DNA of 64,000 nucleotides from Peptococcaceae bacterium UBA7702. GTDB lineage: Bacteria > Bacillota > Dehalobacteriia > UBA7702. Below are positions 24,026-32,886 of the stretch, in pieces. A program made the translations under genes and the position numbers. Within the stretch, counting starts at the first letter, position 1; the number at the start of each line of letters is the position of its first letter. The stretch is from NCBI GenBank assembly GCA_002482535.1, contig DLGE01000013.1, forward strand, positions 1 through 64,000, in the 5' to 3' direction. Below the pieces are notes generated by a model, which made no database searches, was not told where the DNA came from, and saw nothing but the letters and a program-made list of their open reading frames with translations.

Positions 24026-25345
24026 ATGAGAATTACCACCAGTATGATCGCGAAACAATACCAAAAGAGCCTAAACAGTTCTCTTAGCTCATTGAACTAT
24101 TATAACAACCGCGCCATCACGTATCGTAAATTTGATAATGTTTCGGAAGATCCCGTTGCGGCGATGAAGGCCTTTCGTTTGCGCAGAGAATACATTCAAA
24201 ACAGCGATCATCAGACGAATCTCAGCAATACCCAGAGTTTGATTTCAACCGCCGAAAGTTCCATGATGTCCATCAACAGCATGGTCCAGGAACTGACTTC
24301 CACCGATTGCCTCAAGGCCATCAACAGCACCTCCGGCGCGGATGAACGCAGCATCATCGCTACCAAACTGCGGAAAGTGCAGGAATCCATCGTTTCCGTG
24401 ATCAATACCAAATTCGCTGACAGCTATTTATTCGCGGGGACGTTATCCTCCTCCACCCCCTTTTCCATCGGTTCCAACGGCGAACTTTTATACCGGGGCG
24501 CCGATGTAACCACCGGTGAATTGGTCAACGAAGACGGTGCAATTGTTCGTTTTCAAAATGCAAAAATCAGCTTTGGCACTGATAACCAAGACTTTTTAAA
24601 TGGATATAAGCTTGAAGTGAATTTGGCCTCACCGCCTTCGGGGACTGCCTTTGAGATTGACGATACCAACAAAAAGATCGTACTCAATCTCAATGAAGGG
24701 GCGACCCTCAATGATTTAAAAGATACCTTAACCGCCGCGGGGGTACAAACAGTCAACGGCAATAGCGTCGATTTTTCCAAAGTAACCGTAGCCGGCGATT
24801 TCACCGCGACGTTAAAGAGCGCAACCTCCCAAACCATCAGCAATACCGTGGACTTAGCAGCCCTTTCCAACGAAAAAACATACATTGACATCGGCTTGGG
24901 CTTGCGCTTTGACAGTAGCGGCAAAATCGTCGAGCAGAGCGCCTTTAACACCTCGCTGCCCGGCATCTCCTTTTTGGGATATGGTGAAAACGAAGACGGA
25001 ATACCGAATAACATCTATACCTTGATCGGTAAAATCGCAGACGGCCTCGAAAGCGCCGATTACTCCTATGAAAGTATAGAGCCGTATATTAAAAACCTTG
25101 AACAGCAGCAGGAAAAACTGATGACCACCGTCACCAGCATCGGCGTCCAAAGCAATTTTCTTTCGAGCACCCAAACAAGACTAGAAGATTCGAAACTGAA
25201 CTTAAATGAAAAGATCTCCGATGTTGAATACATTGACCCGGAAGAAGCAATTATGGACTTTAAAATGCAGGAATATTCTTATCGCGCCGCCCTACAGATG
25301 GGAACCCTCATTTTGCAGCCAACATTCCTGGATTTCATGAGTTAA
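24026..25345 (+). CDS. flgL: Flagellar hook-associated protein 3
   Basis: 439 residues, longer than the roughly 300 usual for FlgL. The conserved N-terminus (MRITTSMIAKQYQKSLNSSL, YRKFDNVSEDPVAAMKA) and C-terminus (EEAIMDFKMQEYSYRAALQMG) flank an inserted module at about residues 179-262 (ISFGTDNQDFLNGYKLEV and what follows). This resembles the two modules in FlgE (see that entry). It links FlgK to the filament. Confidence 0.95.
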   Translation: MRITTSMIAKQYQKSLNSSLSSLNYYNNRAITYRKFDNVSEDPVAAMKAFRLRREYIQNSDHQTNLSNTQSLISTAESSMMSINSMVQELTSTDCLKAINSTSGADERSIIATKLRKVQESIVSVINTKFADSYLFAGTLSSSTPFSIGSNGELLYRGADVTTGELVNEDGAIVRFQNAKISFGTDNQDFLNGYKLEVNLASPPSGTAFEIDDTNKKIVLNLNEGATLNDLKDTLTAAGVQTVNGNSVDFSKVTVAGDFTATLKSATSQTISNTVDLAALSNEKTYIDIGLGLRFDSSGKIVEQSAFNTSLPGISFLGYGENEDGIPNNIYTLIGKIADGLESADYSYESIEPYIKNLEQQQEKLMTTVTSIGVQSNFLSSTQTRLEDSKLNLNEKISDVEYIDPEEAIMDFKMQEYSYRAALQMGTLILQPTFLDFMS

Positions 25346-25367
25346 TCAAGTGTTGAGGTAAATACAA

Positions 25368-25982
25368 GTGGAACAATTAGTAGAGATGCGAACAACTCCT
25401 ATTCAATTGGAATGGCGTATTCAACACGCAAAATATGAAATCAAAACAAAAGCCAGTTCCCTTGAAATTGAAAGAACCCCCGGTTCTTTTAAGATTTCAA
25501 ACAAAAATGGAAGGTTACTGTTGGATACGTACGATGCCAGAAGCAGTATTGGTCTGAAAACGGTTGGAGATTCTGTGCGCCAAAGCGCGGAATTGGGAAT
25601 CCAAGCCGCCTATGACGCGTCTGCAAATTTTACGGAAGAGGGCAATATGATGATGAATTATTTTCAGTACGGCAACGTTATGGCAGATATTGCCGCACAG
25701 CGTATGGACTCTTCCGTAGAAACAGCTTTGGGTTTCTCCCCTGCTGTCCCCGTGAATATCACCTGGGAACCCCAGGATTTTTCCATGCGCTATGAAATGG
25801 ACAAACTGAATTTTGAATGGCATACCAATCAAACGCCGGAAATCGAATATGTACCGAGTAAAATTGAGTATTATGTTTCCTCCTATCCGAAGATTGAGTT
25901 TACCTATGTCGGCAAACCCATTTACGTACCCCCCAGCGCAGAGCCGGGATATGAAAAAGAACCCTTTGATATGCTGGTATAA
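25368..25982 (+). CDS. YviE-like (DUF6470) flagellar locus protein
   Basis: 204 residues starting at GTG (25368) behind GAGGT. It has the layout of Bacillus YviE: an N-terminal strand-rich part (IQLEWRIQHAKYEIKTKASS), a helical middle with GNMMMNYFQYGNVMADIAAQ, and a C-terminal part with repeated short motifs ending in Tyr/Pro-rich sequence. Genes of this family sit between flgL and fliW, as here. Function unknown; no signal peptide or membrane segment. Confidence 0.8.
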   Translation: MEQLVEMRTTPIQLEWRIQHAKYEIKTKASSLEIERTPGSFKISNKNGRLLLDTYDARSSIGLKTVGDSVRQSAELGIQAAYDASANFTEEGNMMMNYFQYGNVMADIAAQRMDSSVETALGFSPAVPVNITWEPQDFSMRYEMDKLNFEWHTNQTPEIEYVPSKIEYYVSSYPKIEFTYVGKPIYVPPSAEPGYEKEPFDMLV

Positions 25983-25998
25983 ATAAAGGAAGTATGAC

Positions 25999-26424
25999 AT
26001 GAATCAAATAAAGCGTGGGGTCGAACATATTGATCAATCCGATATCATTCATTTTCCCCAGGGGATTCCGGGATTTGAGGATATCAAAGATTACGTATTA
26101 TACGCCGACGAAGACGTCCCTTTTATTATGACATTGCAATCCACAACAACGGAACACCCTTCTTTCGTCGTGGTAGACCCCTATTGTGTTTTGAAGGACT
26201 ATAAACCGATTTTATCCGAAGCCGATAAAAAGTTCTTTAAAATTGGCCATACGGAAGAATTAAAATTCCTGTTGGTCGCGATATTGACCGACAACATCCA
26301 AGATAGCGTCATCAATTTAAAAAGCCCCATTGCCATCCATCCTGAAAAAAACAGAGCAAAACAGGTAATCCTCGAAAATGGTGACTATCCCATTCGTTTT
26401 CATCTGTTTGGCCAGACAGAATAG
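25999..26424 (+). CDS. fliW: Flagellar assembly factor FliW
   Basis: 141 residues. IIHFPQGIPGFEDIKDYVLY is the FliW signature. FliW binds either flagellin or CsrA; when flagellin is exported, FliW is freed to block CsrA and so flagellin translation resumes. It is followed directly by csrA, the normal partner order. Confidence 0.96.
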   Translation: MNQIKRGVEHIDQSDIIHFPQGIPGFEDIKDYVLYADEDVPFIMTLQSTTTEHPSFVVVDPYCVLKDYKPILSEADKKFFKIGHTEELKFLLVAILTDNIQDSVINLKSPIAIHPEKNRAKQVILENGDYPIRFHLFGQTE

Positions 26425-26435
26425 GAGGATTTGTT

Positions 26436-26696
26436 GTGCTTGTCATTACCAGAAGAAATGATGAATCTGTCATGATTGGAGATCAAATCGAGATCATCGT
26501 ATCCGAAATCAATTCGGATAAGGTGAAGCTATGCATCAAAGCTCCAAAAGAGATCCCCATTATGCGCAAAGAATTACTGGAGCTTTGCGGCTTGAATCAG
26601 GAAGCCAGCAACGTTCCCAGCAAACATGATCTTGATGCGTTTAAAGCGTTGGCCAACGCTTTAAAAAAACCGGCCAACAACAACGATGAACCATAA
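26436..26696 (+). CDS. csrA: Carbon storage/translation regulator CsrA
   Basis: 86 residues, starting at GTG (26436) behind AGGAGG. MLVITRRNDESVMIGDQIEI and VKLCIKAPKEIPIMRKEL are diagnostic. The C-terminal tail after the core is long and polar (to KKPANNNDEP), the region that FliW contacts in Firmicutes CsrA. It represses flagellin translation by covering GGA motifs near the ribosome-binding site. Confidence 0.97.
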   Translation: MLVITRRNDESVMIGDQIEIIVSEINSDKVKLCIKAPKEIPIMRKELLELCGLNQEASNVPSKHDLDAFKALANALKKPANNNDEP

Positions 26697-26700
26697 AAAT

Positions 26701-26743
26701 AGCTTTCTACGACCGGATTTTTCATCGTAGAAAGCTGTTTTTT
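26701..26743 (+). terminator. Terminator of the flgM-csrA operon
   Basis: AGCTTTCTACGA (26701-26712) pairs with TCGTAGAAAGCT (26725-26736), followed by G and six T. Confidence 0.9.
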
Positions 26744-26805
26744 ATTTCAGCACGATCCTCTGCGGGAAAAGTAAATTCTCCGCTTATTCTTTCATGCTTT
26801 TAGTT

Positions 26806-29340
26806 TTAACTTTCATTTTCTATCGCCAGCATCAATCGATAGATGATCGTCGCAACCTCTGCTCTGGTGGCATGATCTTGCGGGCAGAACTGTACGCTGG
26901 TTTTGCCGTTCACGATACCGGCTCGCTGCATCAAAACGACGCTTTCCTTGGCCCAGGACGAAATACGCTCATCATCGGCAAAAGCGATTTTGTCATATTT
27001 GAGCGGTATCTCAAGGGAATTTTTATCTAAATAACGCCGGAGCATCGTTACAATGGCTTCCCTCGTAATGGGGGCATTGGGAGAAAACTTATTGTTTCCG
27101 GTACCGTTGGTGATGCCCTCTGCCACCCCCCAAATCACTCCGTCAGTATACCAGACGTTGTCGACGACATCACTAAATTGATTTCCGCTTTTTTCTACCT
27201 GGGATTTGCCGGCATAACGGTATAAGACGGTTACAAACATGGCCCGGGTCATTTGCTCGTTGGGGGCGAAGCGATGTTCCCCCACACCAAAGAAAAGCTG
27301 GTGTTTAACGACGAAATTCACACCCTGGGTATACCAAGCGTCCTCTTTTACATCGTCAAAAGCCACCATCCAACCGGCATAAAGTGTCGTATCCGCCTTG
27401 ACGGCCGTATTGAAATCATATAAGTGATTACACTCTTTATCACTGTACCAGCCGGTAAACCCATAGCCGCTACGCTTGGGAGCAGTAGGAATTGTTACAT
27501 TGCTTCCGCTCACCACCACTTTGGTTGTCACCGAACTGCCGCCGCAGGAGTCAAAATAGACGTTACAATAAGACGAAGCAGTTTTCAACGCATCTACACG
27601 ACCGTAACCATAGTCAAAATCATAACCCGCACTACCCAAATCTACCGCCTGATTTAACAATATCGTACGAATTTCCGCCGCGCTTAAAGAAGGGAACCTC
27701 GATTTCATCAGGGCCGCCACGGCAGCCACATGGGGAGAGGCAGCGCTGGTGCCATAAAAGGGGCTGGGGAATCCCCCCGCGCCGGTCACGGCAACCCTAT
27801 CCATACCGCAAATATCAGGTTTTTCCCGTATTCCCGAAAGCATCGTGACCGGGCCCCGGGAGGAATAGGATTCGATGAAATTGGGTTTCGCCACATCAAT
27901 GGCGCCGCAGGCCAATACACCGGGCACCGCAGGATGGCCAAAAATAGAATCTCTTGCCACCTGATTATCAGTTAAGGAATAGGCGTTGCCATCACAGTAA
28001 ATATATACTTCCAAAATATCTGAGCTGTTTCCCAAGGCGGCATGGACATAAAAGTCCGCCAGAATATCTTTGCCGGAAGTATTATCATAATAAACGATTT
28101 CCCTTGGAACACCCGTTACTGTATTATTATCAACGGAATACTCAAGCATAGTGTCGGTATGGTAATTTGCCAACGCGATATCATAATCACTGGTTACGTT
28201 TCCTGCGGGATCGTTCCACTGCAAAACCACGGTTACCCCCGCATTTGCTGGGATGAACATATATAAGTCCTTGTCCTCCGAGGCGCCACGGCTAAAATCG
28301 TGAAAATCGTAAGCGCCCCGATAAAAATTACCTTGATAATGATCCTCACCGGAATTCCCGGCGGAGGAAACGAAGAGCACCTTTCCCTGATCGGAGATTT
28401 CTTTTACATGTTGTGCAACCACGCCATCTTCAAAGAAGGGCTCGCTGATCCAACCGATATCATCACATATAATATCACAGCCGGCAGCAATGAGATTGTC
28501 AATGCCGCGGTTAAAAGCGAGAACATTCGTCCCGCAATCATGAAAATACAGCTTTGCGCCCGGCGCAATATCATGGATAATCTCCAACATTGCTGTGCCT
28601 TCGTCCCCGCCGTAAGTATTGCTCAAAACTGAAACAGAGGCGGGTAAATCACCTTTGGCAATAGCCGATGAAAGATGATCGACACCGTCGGAAATCACAC
28701 CGATTTTTACGCCGGTTCCGTCCACTCCATAGGTACTTCTCATTTGGGCGGCTTTTAAGATATTATCCCCGGCGGTAACCACAGATCCCGCGTCAACCCT
28801 GGGACCCACAACCTCCGTCATACTGCAAACTGCGTCAAGGGCGGCAACCGCCGCCAATTGATCGACATTGACCCAGGCGGCCACCAAACCGCTTGCCTCA
28901 TCATAATTTTCCAGTGACAAAAGAAAAGGCTCTATGGCTTCCAGATCATCACCGCTACATAGCCTTATATATACGTAAACGCCGATTTCCCTCGTCGCCG
29001 AAGTACCGTTACTGGTGGGCATTTCGCTGATTTGTCCTTGCTCTTTCATTTCCTTCCATACATCGGACTTTGTCTTGCCCTCGGGTAAATAGGCGTCATC
29101 CACAAGGGACCGTAAGGTGCTGGATAATTTTCCCGTAGAAGAACCAGCATCCTCGTCCTTCCATTCTTCCATTTCCGCTGCCATAAACGGCAAAGAGGTG
29201 CTGTCCTCCCCTGCTTTGGCTGCTGGCAATGACAAAGCGGACCACTGGTTCAAAGAGCGGGCAGCGGACAATCCCGCCGGAAATAGCAGCCAAACAGAAA
29301 CAGATAGGATCATCAATAAAAGCCAAATACGTTTTTTCAT
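26806..29340 (-). CDS. SLH-anchored subtilase-type serine protease with Glu in place of the catalytic His
   Basis: 844 residues from the ATG at 29340 (GGGGG upstream, followed by a clear signal peptide MKKRIWLLLM to about residue 27). Protease domain, about 205-590: Asp218 in VKIGVISDGVDH, Asn329 in SSAGNS and Ser532 in GTSAASPHVA are in place. The usual HGTHVA segment is replaced by GGDEGTAM with Glu247, as in S8-like proteases described as S53-like with a Glu-Asp-Ser triad. A Listeria-Bacteroides-type repeat follows at about 595-657 (ending TLYAGW), then three SLH domains at about 660-710, 720-770 and 786-838. It should be a surface-bound protease; substrate unknown. Monocistronic. Confidence 0.88.
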   Translation of the reverse strand: MKKRIWLLLMILSVSVWLLFPAGLSAARSLNQWSALSLPAAKAGEDSTSLPFMAAEMEEWKDEDAGSSTGKLSSTLRSLVDDAYLPEGKTKSDVWKEMKEQGQISEMPTSNGTSATREIGVYVYIRLCSGDDLEAIEPFLLSLENYDEASGLVAAWVNVDQLAAVAALDAVCSMTEVVGPRVDAGSVVTAGDNILKAAQMRSTYGVDGTGVKIGVISDGVDHLSSAIAKGDLPASVSVLSNTYGGDEGTAMLEIIHDIAPGAKLYFHDCGTNVLAFNRGIDNLIAAGCDIICDDIGWISEPFFEDGVVAQHVKEISDQGKVLFVSSAGNSGEDHYQGNFYRGAYDFHDFSRGASEDKDLYMFIPANAGVTVVLQWNDPAGNVTSDYDIALANYHTDTMLEYSVDNNTVTGVPREIVYYDNTSGKDILADFYVHAALGNSSDILEVYIYCDGNAYSLTDNQVARDSIFGHPAVPGVLACGAIDVAKPNFIESYSSRGPVTMLSGIREKPDICGMDRVAVTGAGGFPSPFYGTSAASPHVAAVAALMKSRFPSLSAAEIRTILLNQAVDLGSAGYDFDYGYGRVDALKTASSYCNVYFDSCGGSSVTTKVVVSGSNVTIPTAPKRSGYGFTGWYSDKECNHLYDFNTAVKADTTLYAGWMVAFDDVKEDAWYTQGVNFVVKHQLFFGVGEHRFAPNEQMTRAMFVTVLYRYAGKSQVEKSGNQFSDVVDNVWYTDGVIWGVAEGITNGTGNNKFSPNAPITREAIVTMLRRYLDKNSLEIPLKYDKIAFADDERISSWAKESVVLMQRAGIVNGKTSVQFCPQDHATRAEVATIIYRLMLAIENES

Positions 29341-29596
29341 GTGATTTCCCCCATTGCTCAAATTTTTTTATTACAGTAAACAATCAATGCTAAAAAAGCA
29401 AAAAGAATACCCTTCTTATTTCCTGTATTCAAAGGAAATACCGCCTTTTTCAGTGCCGTTTTATCATGGCCACAGCGGCGTATTTTCACCACTGCTCCAC
29501 TTCCCGGCCATTGAGCCGATTATCCCTATATGATTGTTTATATTCCAACCATATGAAATCATAACACAAAAAAAAGCACGAGTAAACCTTTTTTCA
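29341..29596. other. Intergenic region upstream of the protease gene
   Basis: 256 bases between the divergent-side terminator of putP and the protease start. Holds the GGGGG ribosome-binding site next to 29341. I see no clear consensus promoter, RNA or ORF. Confidence 0.4.
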
Positions 29597-29640
29597 AAAA
29601 ACCGGCAACCGCTTTAAAATCAAGAGCGATTGCCGGTTTT
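29597..29640 (-). terminator. putP terminator
   Basis: A 16-bp stem (29597-29612 with 29625-29640) with one mismatch. On the minus strand it is followed by a T-run (GGTTTTTTG). Confidence 0.8.
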
Positions 29641-29659
29641 AGATTGTCGAACAGTCCGG

Positions 29660-31186
29660 TTATACGTCAGCGTTCAGCGCGCGATCAAATTCTTCCTCAA
29701 TTTCGGGTTTGGGCGGTTTTGTCACAAGAGAGACCACTACGATGCAGATTACCGCGATAATAAACGCGGGCAGCAGCTCATAAACGCCAAAAAACGGCTT
29801 GATAAAATTTCGCCAGACAATGACCGTGATGCCACCGGACAACACCCCCGCCACCGCGCCGGCGAGGTTCATGCGCTTCCAGTACAACGAGATCAAGATG
29901 ACGGGACCAAAGGCCGCGCCGAAGCCCGCCCAAGCGTATGCCACCAATCCAAACACGGAGCTATCGGGATCTATCGCCAACAATGCCGCAATGATGGTAA
30001 TCACAATCACGGCGCCGCGGCTGATCCACATCAATGTTTTGTCGCTCACATCTTTCTTGACAAAAGCCCGAAAAATATCCTCGGATACCGCCGACGAGGT
30101 CACCAGCAACTGAGAATCCGCGGTACTCATAATCGCCGCCAAAATAGCGGCCAGCAACACACCGGCGATAATCGAAAGCCCGGGGCCGGCGAAAATCATT
30201 TTGACTAACTCGATAAAGACCTTTTCACCATCCATCGCCGCGAAGGCTGTGGCATCCATTTTCAAGGAAAGATACGCTTTACCGACAATACCGATCAACA
30301 CGGCGCAAGTGAGGGAAATGATGACCCAAACCATGGCGATGCGGCGCGCCGGCTTGATGTCTCTCGAGTGACGAATCCCCATGAAACGCACGACAATGTG
30401 GGGCTGGCCGAAATAGCCGAAACCCCAGGCCAGCGCCGATAAAATGCCGAGTCCGCCGATGGTGTTTAGGCCGATCCAATCTTTCTCAGTCAGCAGATGA
30501 TCGCTGAGATTTTGCGTCACCAATGTCTGATTCACCGCGGCAGGACCGCCGATGCTTGTAACAGCCGCAATAACAACGGCAACAAGGGCGGCGAACATCA
30601 AAAGCCCCTGTACCAAATCTGTCCAGCAAACTGCCTTATAGCCACCCAGAAAAGTGTAAGAGACGATAATAAACGTACCCAGCAGCAGCGCAACGGAATA
30701 ATCAAGGCCGAACATCGCATTAAACAGTTTCGCGCCTGCGGCAAACTGGGCCGCAGTGTAAATCAGGAAAAACACGATGATGACAAGGGCCGCAACCGTC
30801 CGCAGCACGCGGCTTTGGTCATGAAACCGGTTTTGCAGATAGGACGGAACGGTAATAGAATTATCATACACCTCGGTGAATTTACGCAAACGCTTGGCGA
30901 GGATCAACCAATTGATATATGTACCAACTCCCAGCCCCACCGCGGTCCAAAAGGCGTCGGAGAGACTGCCGCTCAGGGCAAAAGCCGCACCGGGAAGCCC
31001 CATCATCAGCCAACCGCTCATATCGGAGGCTTGGGCGCTCATTGCCGATACGAATGGGTTCAGCGTCCGCCCGCCCAACAGATAATCTGACTGGGTTTCA
31101 TTCCTTTTGAAGAATATAAAACCGATCCCGATCATCGCTGCCAGATACACCACCAGAACAATCGCATATACTATTTGATCTTGCAA
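29660..31186 (-). CDS. putP: Sodium/proline symporter
   Basis: 508 residues with about 13 membrane segments. SDYLLGGRTLNPFVSAMSAQASDMSGWLMMGLPGAAF near the N-terminus and GFGYFGQPHIVVRFM are characteristic of PutP in the sodium:solute symporter family. It starts at TTG (31186), with GGAGG 7 bases upstream; the nearby ATG is out of frame. Na+-driven proline uptake is inferred from the close match to PutP motifs. Monocistronic. Confidence 0.92.
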   Translation of the reverse strand: MQDQIVYAIVLVVYLAAMIGIGFIFFKRNETQSDYLLGGRTLNPFVSAMSAQASDMSGWLMMGLPGAAFALSGSLSDAFWTAVGLGVGTYINWLILAKRLRKFTEVYDNSITVPSYLQNRFHDQSRVLRTVAALVIIVFFLIYTAAQFAAGAKLFNAMFGLDYSVALLLGTFIIVSYTFLGGYKAVCWTDLVQGLLMFAALVAVVIAAVTSIGGPAAVNQTLVTQNLSDHLLTEKDWIGLNTIGGLGILSALAWGFGYFGQPHIVVRFMGIRHSRDIKPARRIAMVWVIISLTCAVLIGIVGKAYLSLKMDATAFAAMDGEKVFIELVKMIFAGPGLSIIAGVLLAAILAAIMSTADSQLLVTSSAVSEDIFRAFVKKDVSDKTLMWISRGAVIVITIIAALLAIDPDSSVFGLVAYAWAGFGAAFGPVILISLYWKRMNLAGAVAGVLSGGITVIVWRNFIKPFFGVYELLPAFIIAVICIVVVSLVTKPPKPEIEEEFDRALNADV

Positions 31187-31479
31187 AACATTTCCTCCCT
31201 CATATTGATTCCGTGCTACCCGTGTTCAAAGAAACGAAATACCGAAATGGCACGGAACTTTATCATACCTTTAAAAAGAATAACATTGTATCCGGTGAGT
31301 GTCAAGACTGTTGTGATTTTATGAAAAGGATAACAGTGATTACAATAAATATCAACTTGATAAACCAAAACACGTTATATGTACAAATGAATACGTTACC
31401 CCTATGTAGAGGTAAACAAAAGACATCTCGCTTTTGTGGGGTTTCTTTTGAAAAAGCCAAATTAACCGCAAATTAGGGA
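31187..31479. other. Intergenic region upstream of putP
   Basis: About 290 AT-rich bases. A minus-strand TATGAT (31267-31262) could be the -10 for putP but no good -35 was found. No convincing ORF or RNA. Confidence 0.35.
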
Positions 31480-31508
31480 TTGGCAATGAATGTCGAAAAT
31501 GTTATGAT
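31480..31508 (+). promoter_or_regulatory. Strong sigma-A promoter of the toxin-like gene
   Basis: TTGGCA (31480-31485), 17-base spacer, TATGAT (31503-31508). It faces the small ORF at 31605, leaving a 5' leader of about 90 nt. Confidence 0.7.
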
Positions 31509-31604
31509 TTAGACAAGCCAAGACAAAAGGCAAAACGGTCAGTCCTCACCCGCACTCAGCAAGACTGCGAAATGCAGAATCTGAGACGGGAGGAGGTGAT
31601 GCAG

Positions 31605-31676
31605 GTGGAAATGGTAACTTTTGCAATGATATTGCTCATTGTTATCCTCCAATTGTGCAAAAAAAATGACCGCTAA
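31605..31676 (+). CDS. Small hydrophobic peptide resembling a type I toxin (holin-like/Fst-TxpA type)
   Basis: A 23-residue reading frame: GTG start at 31605 with AGGAGG 8 bases upstream (ATG at 31599 or 31611 are in-frame alternatives). A short polar start leads into a hydrophobic core (VTFAMILLIVILQL) and a charged tail CKKNDR. This build, with a promoter, a leader of about 90 nt, and a hairpin whose 5' arm is the last codons, is typical of Firmicutes type I toxins. The antisense RNA is not proven. The gene is too short for standard gene finders. Named by architecture, not by database match. Confidence 0.5.
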   Translation: MEMVTFAMILLIVILQLCKKNDR

Positions 31677-31729
31677 GCCTCCCAGCACCGCGGTCATTTG
31701 ACGTAACATAAAGGCTGACAGCCTTTTTT
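31664..31729 (+). terminator. Two hairpins ending the toxin-like transcript
   Basis: AAATGACCGC (31664-31673) pairs with GCGGTCATTT (31690-31699), spanning the stop codon. Then AAGGCT-GAC-AGCCTT (31711-31725) is followed by T to 31729, a rho-independent terminator. Confidence 0.75.
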
Positions 31730-31809
31730 CTTGGCTTTATTATAACAAAAAACAGCAGAAGTGTCAACGGTAAGATCTGAAACAACAAGCGAATAAAACA
31801 TGTGTAAAA

Positions 31810-31833
31810 GGCACCCCACAAAAGTGAGGTGCC
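31810..31833 (-). terminator. Terminator of the tRNA cluster
   Basis: GGCACCCCAC-AAAA-GTGAGGTGCC (31810-31833), one mismatch, followed on the minus strand by TTTT. It lies 25 bases downstream of tRNA-fMet. Confidence 0.7.
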
Positions 31834-31858
31834 TTATTTGGGTCCAGCGTCACGCTGG

Positions 31859-31934
31859 TGGTTGCGGAGACAGGACTTGAACCTGCGACCTCCGGGTTAT
31901 GAGCCCGACGAGCTGCCAGCTGCTCTACTCCGCG
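31859..31934 (-). tRNA. tRNA-fMet (CAT)
   Basis: 76 nt including encoded CCA. The cloverleaf is complete; anticodon loop CTCATAA. The C1:A72 mismatch at the acceptor end and the GGG/CCC pairs closing the anticodon arm (CGGG...CCCG) mark it as the initiator. Confidence 0.95.
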
Positions 31935-31972
31935 TTATATAAAGGACAGAACAGGTCTACCCTATTGATCAA

Positions 31973-32057
31973 TGGTGGGGAGAGATGGATTCGAACCATC
32001 GAAGTCGTCGACAACAGATTTACAGTCTGCCCCCTTTGGCCGCTCGGGAACCTCCCC
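31973..32057 (-). tRNA. tRNA-Tyr (GTA)
   Basis: 85 nt with encoded CCA, long variable arm and anticodon stem CAGA-CTGTAAA-TCTG giving GTA. Acceptor GGGGAGG pairs with the 3' CTCTCCCC region. Confidence 0.95.
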
Positions 32058-32090
32058 TTATGATATCGCTAACATCGTGTGTTATCAACA

Positions 32091-32166
32091 TGGTGCCGAC
32101 AGAGAGACTTGAACCCCCAACCTACTGATTACAAATCAGTTGCGCTGCCAATTGCGCCATGTCGGC
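32091..32166 (-). tRNA. tRNA-Thr (TGT)
   Basis: 76 nt with encoded CCA. Anticodon arm ACTGA-TTTGTAA-TCAGT gives TGT; acceptor GCCGACA pairs with TGTCGGC. First tRNA after the promoter. Confidence 0.95.
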
Positions 32167-32182
32167 ATGAAACGCAAGTATT

Positions 32183-32211
32183 ATTATACCTTCGTTCAGG
32201 GGATTTGTCAA
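32183..32211 (-). promoter_or_regulatory. Consensus sigma-A promoter of the tRNA cluster
   Basis: Minus strand TTGACA (32211-32206), 17-base spacer, TATAAT (32188-32183): a perfect consensus, as expected for stable RNA. The AAAAAAAAATTTTTTT tract next to it (about 32232-32248) may end the cheD transcript. Confidence 0.9.
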
Positions 32212-32400
32212 GAACTTTATCAGGACCTCCGCAAAAAAAAATTTTTTTGTCGGGATCACGCGAAAGTATCCTTTACGGGAACCGTTGATCGCCGCCTTAC
32301 ACTGGGCTGAAGCCTCCGCTACCCAGAGTCAAAGAGTCCATTCCGCAACCTCTTGCCTGCACTGATTCGCCTTTGGCTTTCCCGCATAGGGCTTCTAACG

Positions 32401-32886
32401 TTACAGAATTTTTGGCTGGTGGGCATAGGATTTTATTTCCACCGCTCCCGTACTGCTGTAAAACCAAACGGTTCTGCCGTAATTGGAACCGGTATCCTCG
32501 GCGACAATCGGCACCTTCAAGGATTTGAGCACATTCTTGGTGGATTCCACATTGCGATTGCCAATATTGCTGATTTCGTTATCCCCCGACACCTGGAACA
32601 TGCTGGCCCCACCGGCGATTTTCGCAACCAAGCGGCCCTTATTACAACCCAGCTTGATCATTTCGTGATACATCATCGGGATACAGATGTCCGCATATTT
32701 ATATTTGTTATCGGCGGCATTTTTATGATTGTCGCAGGGCAGCATGATGTGGGCGAGTCCCGCTATTTTCAGGAATGAGTCATACAAACAAATACCGACA
32801 CATGAGCCGAGGGCATAAGTCACCAAAACACTGGGGGCGCTTGCGACTTTCATGTCCGATATACCAACGGTGATAACATTGTTCAT
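32401..32886 (-). CDS. cheD: Chemoreceptor glutamine deamidase CheD
   Basis: 161 residues. Thr23, Cys29 and His46 (LVTYALGSCVGICLYD, GLAHIMLP) keep the spacing of the CheD catalytic triad. It deamidates receptor glutamines and stimulates the phosphatase CheC. It is the last gene of the flagellar operon and overlaps cheC by 4 bases. Confidence 0.95.
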   Translation of the reverse strand: MNNVITVGISDMKVASAPSVLVTYALGSCVGICLYDSFLKIAGLAHIMLPCDNHKNAADNKYKYADICIPMMYHEMIKLGCNKGRLVAKIAGGASMFQVSGDNEISNIGNRNVESTKNVLKSLKVPIVAEDTGSNYGRTVWFYSSTGAVEIKSYAHQPKIL

